Shown here: positions 49,377 through 59,042 of the stretch, in pieces
Position numbering within the stretch: the stretch's first letter is position 1
Layout: each line of letters begins with the position of its first letter
Assembly (NCBI GenBank): GCA_020635205.1
Contig: JACKAE010000005.1
Location: 372,001-436,000 of the forward strand
Length of the DNA stretch: 64,000 nt
DNA from: Ignavibacteria bacterium
Lineage (GTDB): Bacteria; Bacteroidota; Ignavibacteria; OLB7
Reading direction: 5' to 3'
Made by a program: the position numbers and the translations under genes
The notes under the pieces: model-generated
Told to the model about the DNA's origin: nothing
The model's input: only the letters and a program-made list of their open reading frames with translations
Database searches by the model: none

Positions 49377-52300
49377 ATGATACAATCATTCTATCTGTTC
49401 CCATCTGCAGGTTTCATCCTCTATGTAATTCTGCTCCTCTTCCCTCAGAATGTTGCTGCCCAACAGGTTGACTGGTTTCGGGCATCTACTGGACCAAATC
49501 CCAGCTCTGAGAAAGTTTGGGATGTCGCAATCGATGAAGTGGGAAATATCTACGTTGTCGGGTCGGTTGCCGGAACCGCAACGTTCGGCGACACGACGAT
49601 ACAGACAACGCAGAGCGGTGTCGACGAACCGTTAATTGTGTCTTACTCGCCAACCGGTGAGGTTCGCTGGGTTCGCGTAATGAAAGGAGTGCGTAGCAAC
49701 CCTGCCAACCAAGTGGTAGTTCCGGCAGGTGATGGCGTCTACGTTACTGGGAACTTTTACAAAGAAGTGAGGGTGGGGGATGGGGTTCGCGATACGGTGC
49801 TTACCTCCGATCCCCCTAATGCAGGGCAGTTCGTGGTGAAGTTTGAACGCTCTGGAGATTTTGCGTGGGTCATCAACATGGGAGCCAAGCACCTCTACTC
49901 AACGTGGCTTACGTTAGCTCCCGTACGCTCTGCACCCGGTGTTCTCCTTGTTGCGAATTATTATGGCGCAGACACCATTGCTGGTGTTCCGATTGTTGCC
50001 GATTCGGTTGGAACCTTCTTCCTCCGGCTTGACCCCTCCGGTAGTGTACGTTGGGTAAAAAAAGAAGCGGAGTCTCACGGCCACAGTGTTCACGATATAA
50101 CAGTAGACAAAGATGGGAACATCACTCTCCTTGGTCTTGCCTTTCACTCAATTCAATTTGGCGACGAAACAACTGCAAGCCCGGCAGAAAGAGGGGAGTG
50201 GTTCGTTGCCTCGTTCACTTCGGAGGGGGAGTTCCGTTGGTATACGTACAACGAACGATTCTCGGGCGAGTATCCTTTCGCAATTGATGCTGATGCTGCT
50301 GGCGATCTCTATATCGTTGGACATTTTACTAAGGAACTCGTTGTGATTGGTGGCGATACGATTTCCCGCGGAGGATACGATGGATCGTTTTTGGTTCGCT
50401 ATTCTAAAGAGGGTAGTCTCAGGTGGGGGCGCAAAGTTTCGGGCCGCGTAGATGATTCGCTTGGAACAACAGATTGCCGATCTTTGGCGGTTGATCGACT
50501 TGGGAATTCGTATATCACTGGGAGCTATTCATATTTAGCTGACATCGATTCCACTACCATCTATCCTCCTGTTGGTAGTAGGACTCGGAACGATTCAATT
50601 GGCAGAGTTGTGGCAAAATTCAACCCCGATGGGGTGCTCGACTGGGTTATTACAAACCATAGTGGGAGCGGCTCGTTATTGCTGGGAGGTGGTATGAGCA
50701 TTGCGTTAGACCCTGATCGGTTCCCAGTGATTGCCGGAAATTTTTCACTCTCCGTTCAGTTCGGAGACTCAACTCACGTAACGAACGACAACGAATACAT
50801 CGGGTTGATAAAGCTGAGCCAAACAAAGCCAGGAACCCCTCGCATTGTGACTCCAGGAAATGGTGGAGCCTTCCTTCTAACAAACACTCCCTTCGCCTGG
50901 CGTCCAGCTTTTGAGGCAAAGCGCTATCAAATTCAGTTTGCGCTCGACACGATCTTTACCCGGATGGTACTCGACTCAATCCTCACCGAAACTTCAACCT
51001 ACTTCCCCGGCATGGAATATGGGCGACGCTATCACTGGCGCGTTCGAGGAATCAATGGATCGGATACGGGAGCCTGGACTCCGCGCAGGACGTTTACCTC
51101 GCGAACAGACATTGCCGTAAGCGACCATCGGTGGTTTGTTACCGAGAGGATGCGCCCAATTTCTATCACTACCGATGCCGACGGAAACAGTGCAGTAATT
51201 GGAACATCGTTAGCCACTCTGGAGATCGGGGGAGCCACTATCCCAAACCTCTACACCTTCATCGCACAGTACGACTCCGATGGGAATCCTATCTGGTCAC
51301 GTCCTATTGCCCCCAGCCTCGACGTAAGTGGAGTTGATCGGGATGACGCAGGTAATTTCTACCTTGAGTTTACCTATAGTGGACGCGTAGAGCTTGAGGA
51401 CACCGCCCTTGTAAGTACACCACGTCGAAGTAGCATGGGCGTAATTAAGCTCTCTCCTCGTGGCCAACTTCTCTGGGCGCGGTCGAGTAGTTCAACCGAT
51501 CTCCCATCACCTGGCTCCTTTGGCTCCAGAGGACTTGCTGCCTTTCCTAATGGGGGATGTGTTGCCGTATGCTTTGTTGCCAACCATCAAATCTCGTTTG
51601 ATGGGGTATCGTTGCCACCAATCTATGGCTCAGGTATTATTCTCGTTCGATATAGCAGCGATGGAGCAGTAGAATACGCTAAAGCCACAGAATCGAATGG
51701 GAAGAACGCGACGCTCTATAGTTATGATCTTGCCACTGACCGGAGCGAGAATGCCTATATAGTCGGACTTCACGCCGACACGTTTCAGTTCGGGACTCTT
51801 AAATTTTTCAAACCGGTTGGGCCAGTAGCTCATAACCTCTTTATCGCGAAGGTCGATAGCAGAGGAGTAACAGAGTGGGGGAAGTCGATTACAGGAGGCA
51901 ATCTTCTTAGTCGCTTTGCTCGGCTTGGGACAGATTCTGTTGGGAACCTTTACTGGGCAAACTCTCAAAAGTCGACTATTGTGATTGAGGATAGAGAGCG
52001 GGGTCTTTTCGATACTGTGAAGGGTTCTACCTCATCTATCGACCTGTATATCTACCTCGGTCGCTTTGATGGAGCCGGAAATCTTGATTGGGTAGTCCCT
52101 ATTGGAGGCCGAGCTGAGCTGCGAGACTTAGCCGTGACACCGGGAGGAATATCTCTTATAACTGGTGAGTATGAGGAGAATGTGCGGTTTCAATCGACCC
52201 TCTGCGAATCTTGGAGCACGCGAAGTGACGCAATGGTTATCCGAGTTTCACCCGAGGGTACAATTGACTGGCTCACAAAAGCTGGCAGCTACCGGGACAG

Positions 52301-53033
52301 CACCGCTGCTGAGGGAATTGGCGTTAGTTACGACCAGAGTGGGGCGATTTACTGGACAGGATTCTATACCGGACCAATGCAATTCGGGCCACATGATTTG
52401 CGAGGTTCCCCGATGTTCTTAACAAAGATCGGAACAGAGTTAACTCGTTCCTACGCTCTACTTGCTCCGATTAACCGGAGTACAATCAACGAACAATCGG
52501 TCTTGCTGCGGTGGGTTCCGGTTCCAGGAGCAATATCGTATGATCTTGAAGTTAGCCTTGCCCCTCCGTTTCAAAACTACCTAAAGAGAGAGCAGGGGTT
52601 AACCGAAACTGAATATTTGTTGAGTGGACTCCAGCCGGGCGATCACATCTACTGGCATGTTCGGGCAAACATTCCCGGCGAGAGCCTCCCGTGGTCTGAT
52701 GGCTGGAGCTTCCAAGTGAGTGAGGCGGTTCCGATGCTCACAGTTGAGGAAGAGCAGGCTCCACTAAGCCTGAGTGAGGAGCTTCACGTTACGCTCTATC
52801 CGAACCCATCTTCTGAAAGTATCACTCTCAGCTACAGGCTAAAGGAGGGAGCCGATCTTTCTATCACGTTTCACGATAGCTACGGTCGATTAGTTCTCTC
52901 CCAAAACTTGAACCGGCAGAGTGGCTCTGGGGAGATTGTTGTTCCAATCAGCACGTTACGTTCTGGCTGCTACCTCTGTCGAGTTGCGTCAAACGGAGAG
53001 TGCTGGACTGGAACTGTGCAGATTGTTCGATGA
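49377..53033 (+). CDS. Large secreted beta-propeller protein with T9SS sorting domain
   Basis: A 1218-residue exported protein. The leader ends at FPQNVAAQQ. The body is a string of SBBP-type beta-propeller repeats (WDVAIDEVGNIYVVGSVAGT, ITVDKDGNITLLGLAFHS, IDADAAGDLYIVGHFTKE, DRLGNSYITGSYS). Two Fn3-like segments (TPRIVTPGNGGAFLLTNTPFAW around residue 485 and YALLAPINRSTINEQSVLLRW around 1025) lie within and after them. The last about 85 residues (HVTLYPNPSSESITLSYRL, DSYGRLVLSQN, LRSGCYLCRV) are a type A T9SS C-terminal sorting domain. It should be exported through the T9SS and displayed or released at the cell surface. No ligand is predictable. Confidence 0.9.
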   Translation: MIQSFYLFPSAGFILYVILLLFPQNVAAQQVDWFRASTGPNPSSEKVWDVAIDEVGNIYVVGSVAGTATFGDTTIQTTQSGVDEPLIVSYSPTGEVRWVRVMKGVRSNPANQVVVPAGDGVYVTGNFYKEVRVGDGVRDTVLTSDPPNAGQFVVKFERSGDFAWVINMGAKHLYSTWLTLAPVRSAPGVLLVANYYGADTIAGVPIVADSVGTFFLRLDPSGSVRWVKKEAESHGHSVHDITVDKDGNITLLGLAFHSIQFGDETTASPAERGEWFVASFTSEGEFRWYTYNERFSGEYPFAIDADAAGDLYIVGHFTKELVVIGGDTISRGGYDGSFLVRYSKEGSLRWGRKVSGRVDDSLGTTDCRSLAVDRLGNSYITGSYSYLADIDSTTIYPPVGSRTRNDSIGRVVAKFNPDGVLDWVITNHSGSGSLLLGGGMSIALDPDRFPVIAGNFSLSVQFGDSTHVTNDNEYIGLIKLSQTKPGTPRIVTPGNGGAFLLTNTPFAWRPAFEAKRYQIQFALDTIFTRMVLDSILTETSTYFPGMEYGRRYHWRVRGINGSDTGAWTPRRTFTSRTDIAVSDHRWFVTERMRPISITTDADGNSAVIGTSLATLEIGGATIPNLYTFIAQYDSDGNPIWSRPIAPSLDVSGVDRDDAGNFYLEFTYSGRVELEDTALVSTPRRSSMGVIKLSPRGQLLWARSSSSTDLPSPGSFGSRGLAAFPNGGCVAVCFVANHQISFDGVSLPPIYGSGIILVRYSSDGAVEYAKATESNGKNATLYSYDLATDRSENAYIVGLHADTFQFGTLKFFKPVGPVAHNLFIAKVDSRGVTEWGKSITGGNLLSRFARLGTDSVGNLYWANSQKSTIVIEDRERGLFDTVKGSTSSIDLYIYLGRFDGAGNLDWVVPIGGRAELRDLAVTPGGISLITGEYEENVRFQSTLCESWSTRSDAMVIRVSPEGTIDWLTKAGSYRDSTAAEGIGVSYDQSGAIYWTGFYTGPMQFGPHDLRGSPMFLTKIGTELTRSYALLAPINRSTINEQSVLLRWVPVPGAISYDLEVSLAPPFQNYLKREQGLTETEYLLSGLQPGDHIYWHVRANIPGESLPWSDGWSFQVSEAVPMLTVEEEQAPLSLSEELHVTLYPNPSSESITLSYRLKEGADLSITFHDSYGRLVLSQNLNRQSGSGEIVVPISTLRSGCYLCRVASNGECWTGTVQIVR

Positions 53034-53232
53034 ATCAGAACTGATGCCCGAACAGAATAGGGAGAGTGATAGCCAGCGATGCGAAACCAAATTGTAGTAT
53101 TGATTAAACGTGATGACACTTCACTGTCGAACGACGCCGTAACTTACCGTTAGGGGCATCGTACGTGCCCGCCACGTATTCGGTACTAATGTAGTCTACA
53201 TTCTTTGACTGGATAAACGTCTGCTGTTGTTC

Positions 53233-54798
53233 ATGAGCCATTTGCGACATCTTTCTTACAGTTTCGCTTTCCTTATCAGCACGGTCTTCCTTACCGGCTG
53301 TCCACACCAGATTGAGAAGCTGGTAGATGAGACAATCCCCCCCGAAAACTACCAACCTGACTACCTAAAATCTAACCTCTCGTTGGAAGAGCTTGCTGCT
53401 CGATACGATAGTTCCCAGACCTCTGTGAATGCTGATATTTTTGCCGACTGGAGGCGGATAGACTCACTCCGTCGACTTGGAGTACAGCCCAGTGCTTGGC
53501 CTCCCGATCTTTGGACTAACGATACCGGAGTGGGGAGCAGCGGTACATCTCTCATCAAAATGGATATTCGTTCGGTTGACGACAGCCGCTATCCCGATCA
53601 GATCGAACTGCTAACCTACGTCTTCGATACCAGCGGCAATTATATTTCTGGTCTTGCTCCTCCTGACTTTCGGGGGAAGGGAGAGTGGAGCAACTATTGG
53701 CGTTTGCTCATCGATTCCTGCAATGGTGCGGCATCGGTTGTTGAGAGCTTCAAGGTGGAAGAGGTGAGTGAGGAGACCCGCCAGCCCTACTCAATCGCTT
53801 TTATTCTGGATCATTCTGCCTCGATGGGAGAGCTTCGGGTCCGCCGACTTCGGAAAGCCCTTGCTCTGCTGCTGCGGGGGATTAGTAAGCGAGATAACGT
53901 CTCGGTGATCTCCTTTACCGACAAAAATTTTGTTGAAGTCCCCCTCACTGGAGACAAGCGAAAGTGGGTGACCAGTTTTGATTCCACTGACCTCTCGACA
54001 TACGGAGGAGGGACAGCTCTCTACGATGCGGCGATTGCAGGGATTGAAGAAGTGGCGCGAGGGCCGGAAGATTCCCGAAAGGTTCTCGTGCTTTTTACTG
54101 ACGGTAGCGATGGTAGTTCAAAAGCTGAGGTAGAAGATGTTCACCGCAAAGCACGGGAGAACAACGTTGCCCTCTACACGATAGCCTACGGCCCTGCCGA
54201 AAAAGATGTGTTGAACAATCTTGCCCAGTATACCGGCGGAAGAATGTACCGCATCTATCGAAGCAAAGAGTTCCTTGATGTCTTTATTGATATTTATCGA
54301 CGGCTTAATCGGTTCTACCGCATTACCTACACACCACCTGAGTGTGCCGGAATTCATACTGCCCGAGTCTTCCTCGCCTTGCCGGAATTCAATATCCCTC
54401 GGTTGAGTGCTGAGGGGATATACGATCGGTCGGTGATTACTCCTTTCGACACGGTTGGAAGCACAGTCTTTCTTAACATTGAGTTCGACCTGAACAAGGC
54501 GACTATCAAGCCAGAATCTCTTCCCTTAATCAGAGAAGTTGCCGATGCGATGAAACGCTATCCCGATATGTTGTTAGAGGTTCGGGGACATACCGACGAC
54601 CAAGGGAGTGATGAATATAACCTGAAACTCTCCGAGCGGAGAGCGGACGCTGTCGCCGAGGCATTGATAGATATGGGGGTCTCCCGTCTACGCCTTTCCA
54701 TAAAAGGGTTCGGCGAGTCTCGTCCACTTGTGCCGAACGATTCGGAAGAAAATCGACGGAAGAATAGAAGAACAGAGTTTGTGATTCTTTCGAAGTAG
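53233..54798 (+). CDS. vWA-OmpA lipoprotein
   Basis: A 521-residue envelope protein. From ATG 53233 a lipoprotein leader (YSFAFLISTVFLTGC) opens. A TTG just upstream is rejected. Residues of about 170-370 are a vWA domain with MIDAS DHSASMGE and YGGGTALYDA and LVLFTDGSDGS. The last about 115 residues form an OmpA domain (EFDLNKATIKPESLPLI, RGHTDDQGSDEYNLKLSERRADAV, NRRTEFVI). It should sit in the outer membrane with the OmpA part contacting peptidoglycan. It shares its end-to-end arrangement with the bigger protein at 11925 but lacks the barrel. Confidence 0.88.
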   Translation: MSHLRHLSYSFAFLISTVFLTGCPHQIEKLVDETIPPENYQPDYLKSNLSLEELAARYDSSQTSVNADIFADWRRIDSLRRLGVQPSAWPPDLWTNDTGVGSSGTSLIKMDIRSVDDSRYPDQIELLTYVFDTSGNYISGLAPPDFRGKGEWSNYWRLLIDSCNGAASVVESFKVEEVSEETRQPYSIAFILDHSASMGELRVRRLRKALALLLRGISKRDNVSVISFTDKNFVEVPLTGDKRKWVTSFDSTDLSTYGGGTALYDAAIAGIEEVARGPEDSRKVLVLFTDGSDGSSKAEVEDVHRKARENNVALYTIAYGPAEKDVLNNLAQYTGGRMYRIYRSKEFLDVFIDIYRRLNRFYRITYTPPECAGIHTARVFLALPEFNIPRLSAEGIYDRSVITPFDTVGSTVFLNIEFDLNKATIKPESLPLIREVADAMKRYPDMLLEVRGHTDDQGSDEYNLKLSERRADAVAEALIDMGVSRLRLSIKGFGESRPLVPNDSEENRRKNRRTEFVILSK

Positions 54799-54883
54799 AG
54801 TAAAGAGAAAGGGAAGTGGAAACATCGGGAATATGGGGCAAGTGGAACGCATAACAGAATATTTGATGAGAGCAGAAGTGAGA

Positions 54884-55639
54884 ATGTGGATGATAAGGTT
54901 TGTGGTTACTGTTGCGTGGTTGGTGATTCTATTGCCCAACGTGCAGAGCCAAATTCGTGTGGATACGGCGCGAGGTTTCGTCGGAAAAGAAGTAGATATC
55001 CCCTTCTTCTACGATGTCGACCTCACCCTCGACTCTGGATCAATAATCTCTCTGCAAGGAGATTTCAAGCTGACCCAACCAACAGTCTTTTATCCTCAGG
55101 TCTTCAGGCCGGGCACGGCTCTCCATATCGTCGATTCTACACTCAGTCGCTCAACCGATTCTACTGGATCTTGGTCGATCACGCTCCAACTAACGCGAGA
55201 TATGGGGAGGGGAGAGGTACTCTTCTCCTTAGCGGGGGAAGCACTCGCTGGAACTGATTCTGTGACTCAGCTTCTCTTCACAAATGTTATGCTCGATGGA
55301 AGCGCTATTACCAGCCTAACGGCTGTAGTAATAACCGAGTCGGTTGGTACGCGCCTCCCCTACGTTCGCTTTGCCGTTCTCGATCCGGGACGCCCCAACC
55401 CGACTACAATAGGAAAGAAAGTGACGTGGGGATTTAAAATCGACAAGGAGTCGGAAGTCTTCTTTAAGATTTACGATCTTCTCGGGCGAGAGGTGAGCGT
55501 TCAAGATTTTGGAGTGCTCCAGAAAGGAGTCTACATCAACACCTTCACTCCAGATATCACAACTCCCAACGGAGTCTTCGTTGTCCGGTTGATTACAAAT
55601 TCGGGAGAGGCAACGCAGGTGATGCACGTTGTGAAGTAG
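54884..55639 (+). CDS. Secreted protein with T9SS type A sorting domain
   Basis: A 251-residue exported protein. The leader (MIRFVVTVAWLVILLPNVQSQ) opens at ATG 54884 or 54890; an earlier ATG at 54833 adds a poor N-terminus. The mature part (about 150 residues) resembles a cohesin-like beta-sandwich (GFVGKEVDIPFFYDVDLTL). The C-terminus is a T9SS sorting domain (DPGRPNPTTIGKKVTWGFKI, KIYDLLGREVSVQDFG, GVYINTFT, NGVFVVRLITNSG). It is thus a predicted T9SS substrate. It follows the vWA-OmpA gene in the same direction by 85 bp; a shared transcript is possible. Confidence 0.82.
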   Translation: MWMIRFVVTVAWLVILLPNVQSQIRVDTARGFVGKEVDIPFFYDVDLTLDSGSIISLQGDFKLTQPTVFYPQVFRPGTALHIVDSTLSRSTDSTGSWSITLQLTRDMGRGEVLFSLAGEALAGTDSVTQLLFTNVMLDGSAITSLTAVVITESVGTRLPYVRFAVLDPGRPNPTTIGKKVTWGFKIDKESEVFFKIYDLLGREVSVQDFGVLQKGVYINTFTPDITTPNGVFVVRLITNSGEATQVMHVVK

Positions 55640-55705
55640 AGTTCGTAGAGTTATGAGTTGAGAGTTTATAGAGCTGATAGCCTCAGGGCTTCAGCCTGCG
55701 AGCAG
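55636..55705 (+). repeat. Composite spacer repeat
   Basis: TAGAGTTCGTAGAGTTATGAG and GAGAGTTTATAGAGCTGATAG followed by GGGCTTCAGCCTGCG (55686-55700). Same two-part element as at 30785 and 47434. Confidence 0.55.
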
Positions 55706-55739
55706 ATTGCGTAAATGATTTTGAGTGAAAAACTTCAAA

Positions 55740-56804
55740 ATGTTGATGAATACATACAGAGTACATCTTCTTCTCTTTGCAGCCTCCTTCCTTCTGCTTT
55801 GCGCTGGAAATCTTCACGCACAGCCAGGTCCGGGTGACGATGACTGGAATGAAGATTGGACGCTCGACAGTCTCGATCCTGATGATTTTGACTTCGACAC
55901 GGAACAGATCTACCATCTCTCGCGTGGTTGGTTCCCTACACCGAGCAAAGGAGCCTCTCTCTCCCTTTCCAAAGATGTCTTCTACTCCGACGTTCACGAC
56001 CGAACTACCGGCTTGCGCACTGCAGCATTGAAGTCAACCACCGAACCGTTCGATTGGCATAACCCCTATGCTTGTGGTCTCTTCGATTACTTTTTTGATG
56101 AAGGTCTCACAGGAGGTCTCTTCGGTGGGTGTGAGGAGCGGACTATCCTGAAGGTAAACTCAGATGAGGCAACGGATGAGCGTTACCCACGATCTTCTTT
56201 CTCCGAGTGGGGGCTTCGCTTTCTCTACCACCTTCCCTTTCCGGCGGTTCTTCGGGCAGAGGGGGCTTACCGTTCAGTTCAAGGCATGATCTTTTCCGAG
56301 GACACATCGCGCAGTTATCTCTCTCTCGAAGGTGTTCCCCGATCCTTCCGAGAGATCACGGCTGTTCACCACAGTCAGCACGTTCTCTCCGGTGCGATTG
56401 GCCTTCAGATACCAATCTACGGCATCTTCTTCGACAGCGATTTTGGTGAGATTGGTTCCTACTACTATCTCTACGGTGGGGTCGGAGCCGATTACGGGGT
56501 GGCAACCAAAACAATTCAGTATGCCCAAATTGCCGACGCGAAAGATCAGCTTCGCTACCATAACGGACAGGATACGGTGACGGTAATGTTGGAGAGTAAC
56601 ACTCCGGGAATCAATCGTCTGCGCACATCAATCGAAGGGGCTATGGGATGGAATTTTACTGCGGAGTTTTTTGTCTTCGGGTTCGAAGCCTTTATCTCCG
56701 TCCCCACAACGTCGTTAGTAACCGATGGAGAGTGGAAAGAATATTATGCCGGGCTACGCTTTAACATCGGCTATCAGTGGGGAACGCGCGCGAGGAGTAA
56801 GTAG
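55740..56804 (+). CDS. Predicted outer-membrane beta-barrel protein
   Basis: A 354-residue exported protein. Leader YRVHLLLFAASFLLLCAGNLHAQ, then an acidic stretch (GPGDDDWNEDWTLDSLDPDDFDFD). The body alternates aromatic/hydrophobic beta strands with short turns (SEWGLRFLYHLPFP, VLSGAIGLQIPIYGIFFDSDF, YYYLYGGVGADYG) and ends AGLRFNIGYQW plus a short Arg tail. This is the pattern of OM beta-barrel proteins in Bacteroidetes. An upstream GTG at 55725 is possible; ATG 55740 is used. Function unknown. Confidence 0.65.
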   Translation: MLMNTYRVHLLLFAASFLLLCAGNLHAQPGPGDDDWNEDWTLDSLDPDDFDFDTEQIYHLSRGWFPTPSKGASLSLSKDVFYSDVHDRTTGLRTAALKSTTEPFDWHNPYACGLFDYFFDEGLTGGLFGGCEERTILKVNSDEATDERYPRSSFSEWGLRFLYHLPFPAVLRAEGAYRSVQGMIFSEDTSRSYLSLEGVPRSFREITAVHHSQHVLSGAIGLQIPIYGIFFDSDFGEIGSYYYLYGGVGADYGVATKTIQYAQIADAKDQLRYHNGQDTVTVMLESNTPGINRLRTSIEGAMGWNFTAEFFVFGFEAFISVPTTSLVTDGEWKEYYAGLRFNIGYQWGTRARSK

Positions 56805-56939
56805 GGTTGAGTTGAAAGAGTCGAAGAGTCGAGAGTGGAAGAGTTAAGGGTCGAGGGTGGAAGAGTCGAGGGTTGAGAGTGCTCGATATATTGGATAGGC
56901 ATCAGTTCGTAGTCGGCGATTTCCAATCCGCAATGATCC

Positions 56940-57617
56940 CTACTCTCCCGATGATGCTTTTCTTGCTGCGGCGACGGCCTTGACAACTGAATCCTGGAGC
57001 TTGAGTGGATCGACCGGTTCTCGATATTGCTGAACACTTTCCACTGCTCCCAACAGCTTTCCGAGAATCTGGTCTTCTTCCATTTTTCCCCCATCATATA
57101 AAGGTGTACTTAACATTAGAATGTGGGGGCGGACGGCAGTTGTGATAAGAACCTGCGTTGGTAAACCCTCTACCTCCATCATCCAGATCAGGCACTCTCG
57201 GCCATTGTCGAGAGTTAGTGGCTCTTGATCGATTTTGTAGTCTTGTTGGATCAGCGATCCTAAATATTCTGACTCGTACTTCAGGTGCGTTTGTAAGATG
57301 TCGCGATCGGCCTTGCGGGAAAAATCTGTAGTGATGAACTGAGAGATTGGGAGCGTTGTCATCTGCAAAAAAATTCCGTCTACCATCAGTGCCATTGGGT
57401 CGCCCGGGTGTACACTTGTTGTGTTCCGAATATTCTTTCCCTTAACGACAAAGGTGTAGTATGCTCCAGGTGCGTTAAAGATCATCAGTTGCCCTTCTGG
57501 GACGGCAACTCCTACAGTTGCTAATTCAATCGTTCCCGCAGAGGGGGCAACTGCTTTCTTTGATGAGCAATTGGCTAAGAGAATGAGGAGGAAGAGACCA
57601 GGAATTACATGTTTCAT
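56940..57617 (-). CDS. Lipoprotein of unknown function
   Basis: A 225-residue envelope protein from ATG 57617 (leader HVIPGLFLLILLANC, lipobox). The mature part has VAVPEGQLMIFNAP and VVKGKNIRNTTSVHPGDPMALMV then a longer C-terminal helical part. No domain is recognised. It reads toward the outer-membrane barrel gene. An in-frame ATG 15 bp upstream (57632) is possible but weaker for the signal peptide. A 264-bp spacer separates it from the divergent EEP lipoprotein; nothing was found in it. Confidence 0.6.
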   Translation of the reverse strand: MKHVIPGLFLLILLANCSSKKAVAPSAGTIELATVGVAVPEGQLMIFNAPGAYYTFVVKGKNIRNTTSVHPGDPMALMVDGIFLQMTTLPISQFITTDFSRKADRDILQTHLKYESEYLGSLIQQDYKIDQEPLTLDNGRECLIWMMEVEGLPTQVLITTAVRPHILMLSTPLYDGGKMEEDQILGKLLGAVESVQQYREPVDPLKLQDSVVKAVAAARKASSGE

Positions 57618-57881
57618 CACAGGTTCCTGCATGCATGGTACGAACTGGACAGAAGCAAGATAATCAAACGGCAGGGGAAGAGGGAGGAGGAAATCCTAAA
57701 ATTCCTGGTGGGAGAGAGGAGGTGGAGTACGTTGAAGAGTGAGTGTCCGAACATTGTAGCTCCTATCTTCTCCCCTGTTCAAGTTCTATTTCACCGATGT
57801 TCTCTTCGAGAAAACTCCTAACTTCCTCTCATGCTGCTACAGAAAGCATAGGCTATATCACCACACACACTATACAGAACG

Positions 57882-58946
57882 ATGAATCTCTTAATCATCA
57901 TCGCCTCGGCGATATTTTTCGTTGCCTGCCAATCTGCCGAACGTGGACAGATTCAGGAGAACGACCTTTCCCCAATAAACCCCGATGCTGAAGTCCTGAC
58001 GGTTGCCTTCTACAATGTGGAGAATCTCTTCGATACGTCAGACGATCCAGCAACGGCAGATGAGGACTTTACCCCGACCGGAAAAATGAAGTGGACTGAG
58101 GGGCGGTTGGAAGAAAAATTAGAAAATCTTGCGCGGGCAATCCGTGCAATGAATCAGAACAACGGTCCCGACATATTAGGTCTCTGCGAAGTCGAAAACC
58201 GTTTCGTACTCGAACGTCTGGTAAATGAATTCCTACCGGAAGGGGTCTACGATATTGTTCACACCGATTCACCTGATGGTCGTGGAATTGACGTTGCTCT
58301 CCTCTACCGGAAATCTGAGATGATCTTCGAACGTGCTACGCTGCACTCTGTCCCCCTTCCTTCAAACGAGCGTCCAACCCGAGGAATTTTAGAAGTGACA
58401 TTTGAGAAAGGAGGCCAGTACTTCACAGTTTTGGTAAACCATTGGCCTTCGAGAAGTGGAGGGGAACAGGAAAGTGAACCGAGAAGAATATCCGCAGCCA
58501 CAACGGCGGCGGCGGTGATCGATTCCCTGACGCAGCTCAATCCGAGTGCAGATATTATCATGGTAGGAGACTTCAACGACGAGCCGAGTAATCACTCGAT
58601 TCGGGATAAATTGAAGGGGATCGAATACGTAGCCGGGGAGGTGTTCGAAGGGAGAATGATAAACCTTGCCTCGCCACTTACCGGGGTCGACACAATTGGA
58701 ACCTATCTCTACCAAGATGATTGGGAGATTATCGACCAGATTCTGGTCTCTCCCGGTGCGCTTGACAACAAAGGAATTGTATTGCGAGATCGTGCAATGA
58801 CCATCTTCCACCCAGAGTTCCTGCGGGATTATCATCCCTCACAACCGTTAAACCCTCCCCGCCATACCTATGTCCGGAGGAGCCTCTACATTGGGGGGAC
58901 AAGCGATCACTTCCCTGTATACGTACAGTTGGGGTGGCGAAGGTGA
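57882..58946 (+). CDS. Endonuclease/exonuclease/phosphatase family lipoprotein (intact site)
   Basis: A 354-residue lipoprotein (leader ending FFVAC). It has the full EEP signature: FYNVENLFDTSDDP, GLCEVENRFVLERL (catalytic Glu), VNHWPSRSGG, VGDFNDEPSN, and TSDHFPVYVQLGW at the end (catalytic Asp-His pair). These are the positions lost in the related protein at 8416. EEP enzymes cleave phosphodiesters in nucleic acids or phospholipids and similar substrates; being envelope-anchored, this one acts in the periplasm or outside the cell. Substrate unknown. Confidence 0.88.
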   Translation: MNLLIIIASAIFFVACQSAERGQIQENDLSPINPDAEVLTVAFYNVENLFDTSDDPATADEDFTPTGKMKWTEGRLEEKLENLARAIRAMNQNNGPDILGLCEVENRFVLERLVNEFLPEGVYDIVHTDSPDGRGIDVALLYRKSEMIFERATLHSVPLPSNERPTRGILEVTFEKGGQYFTVLVNHWPSRSGGEQESEPRRISAATTAAAVIDSLTQLNPSADIIMVGDFNDEPSNHSIRDKLKGIEYVAGEVFEGRMINLASPLTGVDTIGTYLYQDDWEIIDQILVSPGALDNKGIVLRDRAMTIFHPEFLRDYHPSQPLNPPRHTYVRRSLYIGGTSDHFPVYVQLGWRR

Positions 58947-59002
58947 TCGGCGAGAGAGGGCAGACCTTATAAGTTTCAGCAAAATCTACTTATCCACTAT
59001 AT

Positions 59003-59026
59003 GTTGGCAGCCTACGGCCTGCCTCA
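59003..59026. repeat. GGCAGCCTACGGCCTGCC palindrome variant
   Basis: TTGGCAGCCTACGGCCTGCCTCAC is a variant of the GGTCTTCAGCCTGCG palindromic words, without the companion AGAGTTTATAGAG-type stretch. It overlaps the region upstream of the DUF2059 gene. Confidence 0.4.
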
Positions 59027-59042
59027 CAAACAAGGAGCTTTT

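Noticed and set aside
53104..53355. 83-codon minus-strand ORF upstream of the vWA-OmpA gene
   Set aside because: Overlaps the signal peptide region of the vWA-OmpA gene on the other strand and has no family pattern.
59001..59042. Upstream ATG for the DUF2059 gene
   Set aside because: The region is part of a palindromic repeat and gives no signal-like start; the ATG at 59043 has a good ribosome-binding site.
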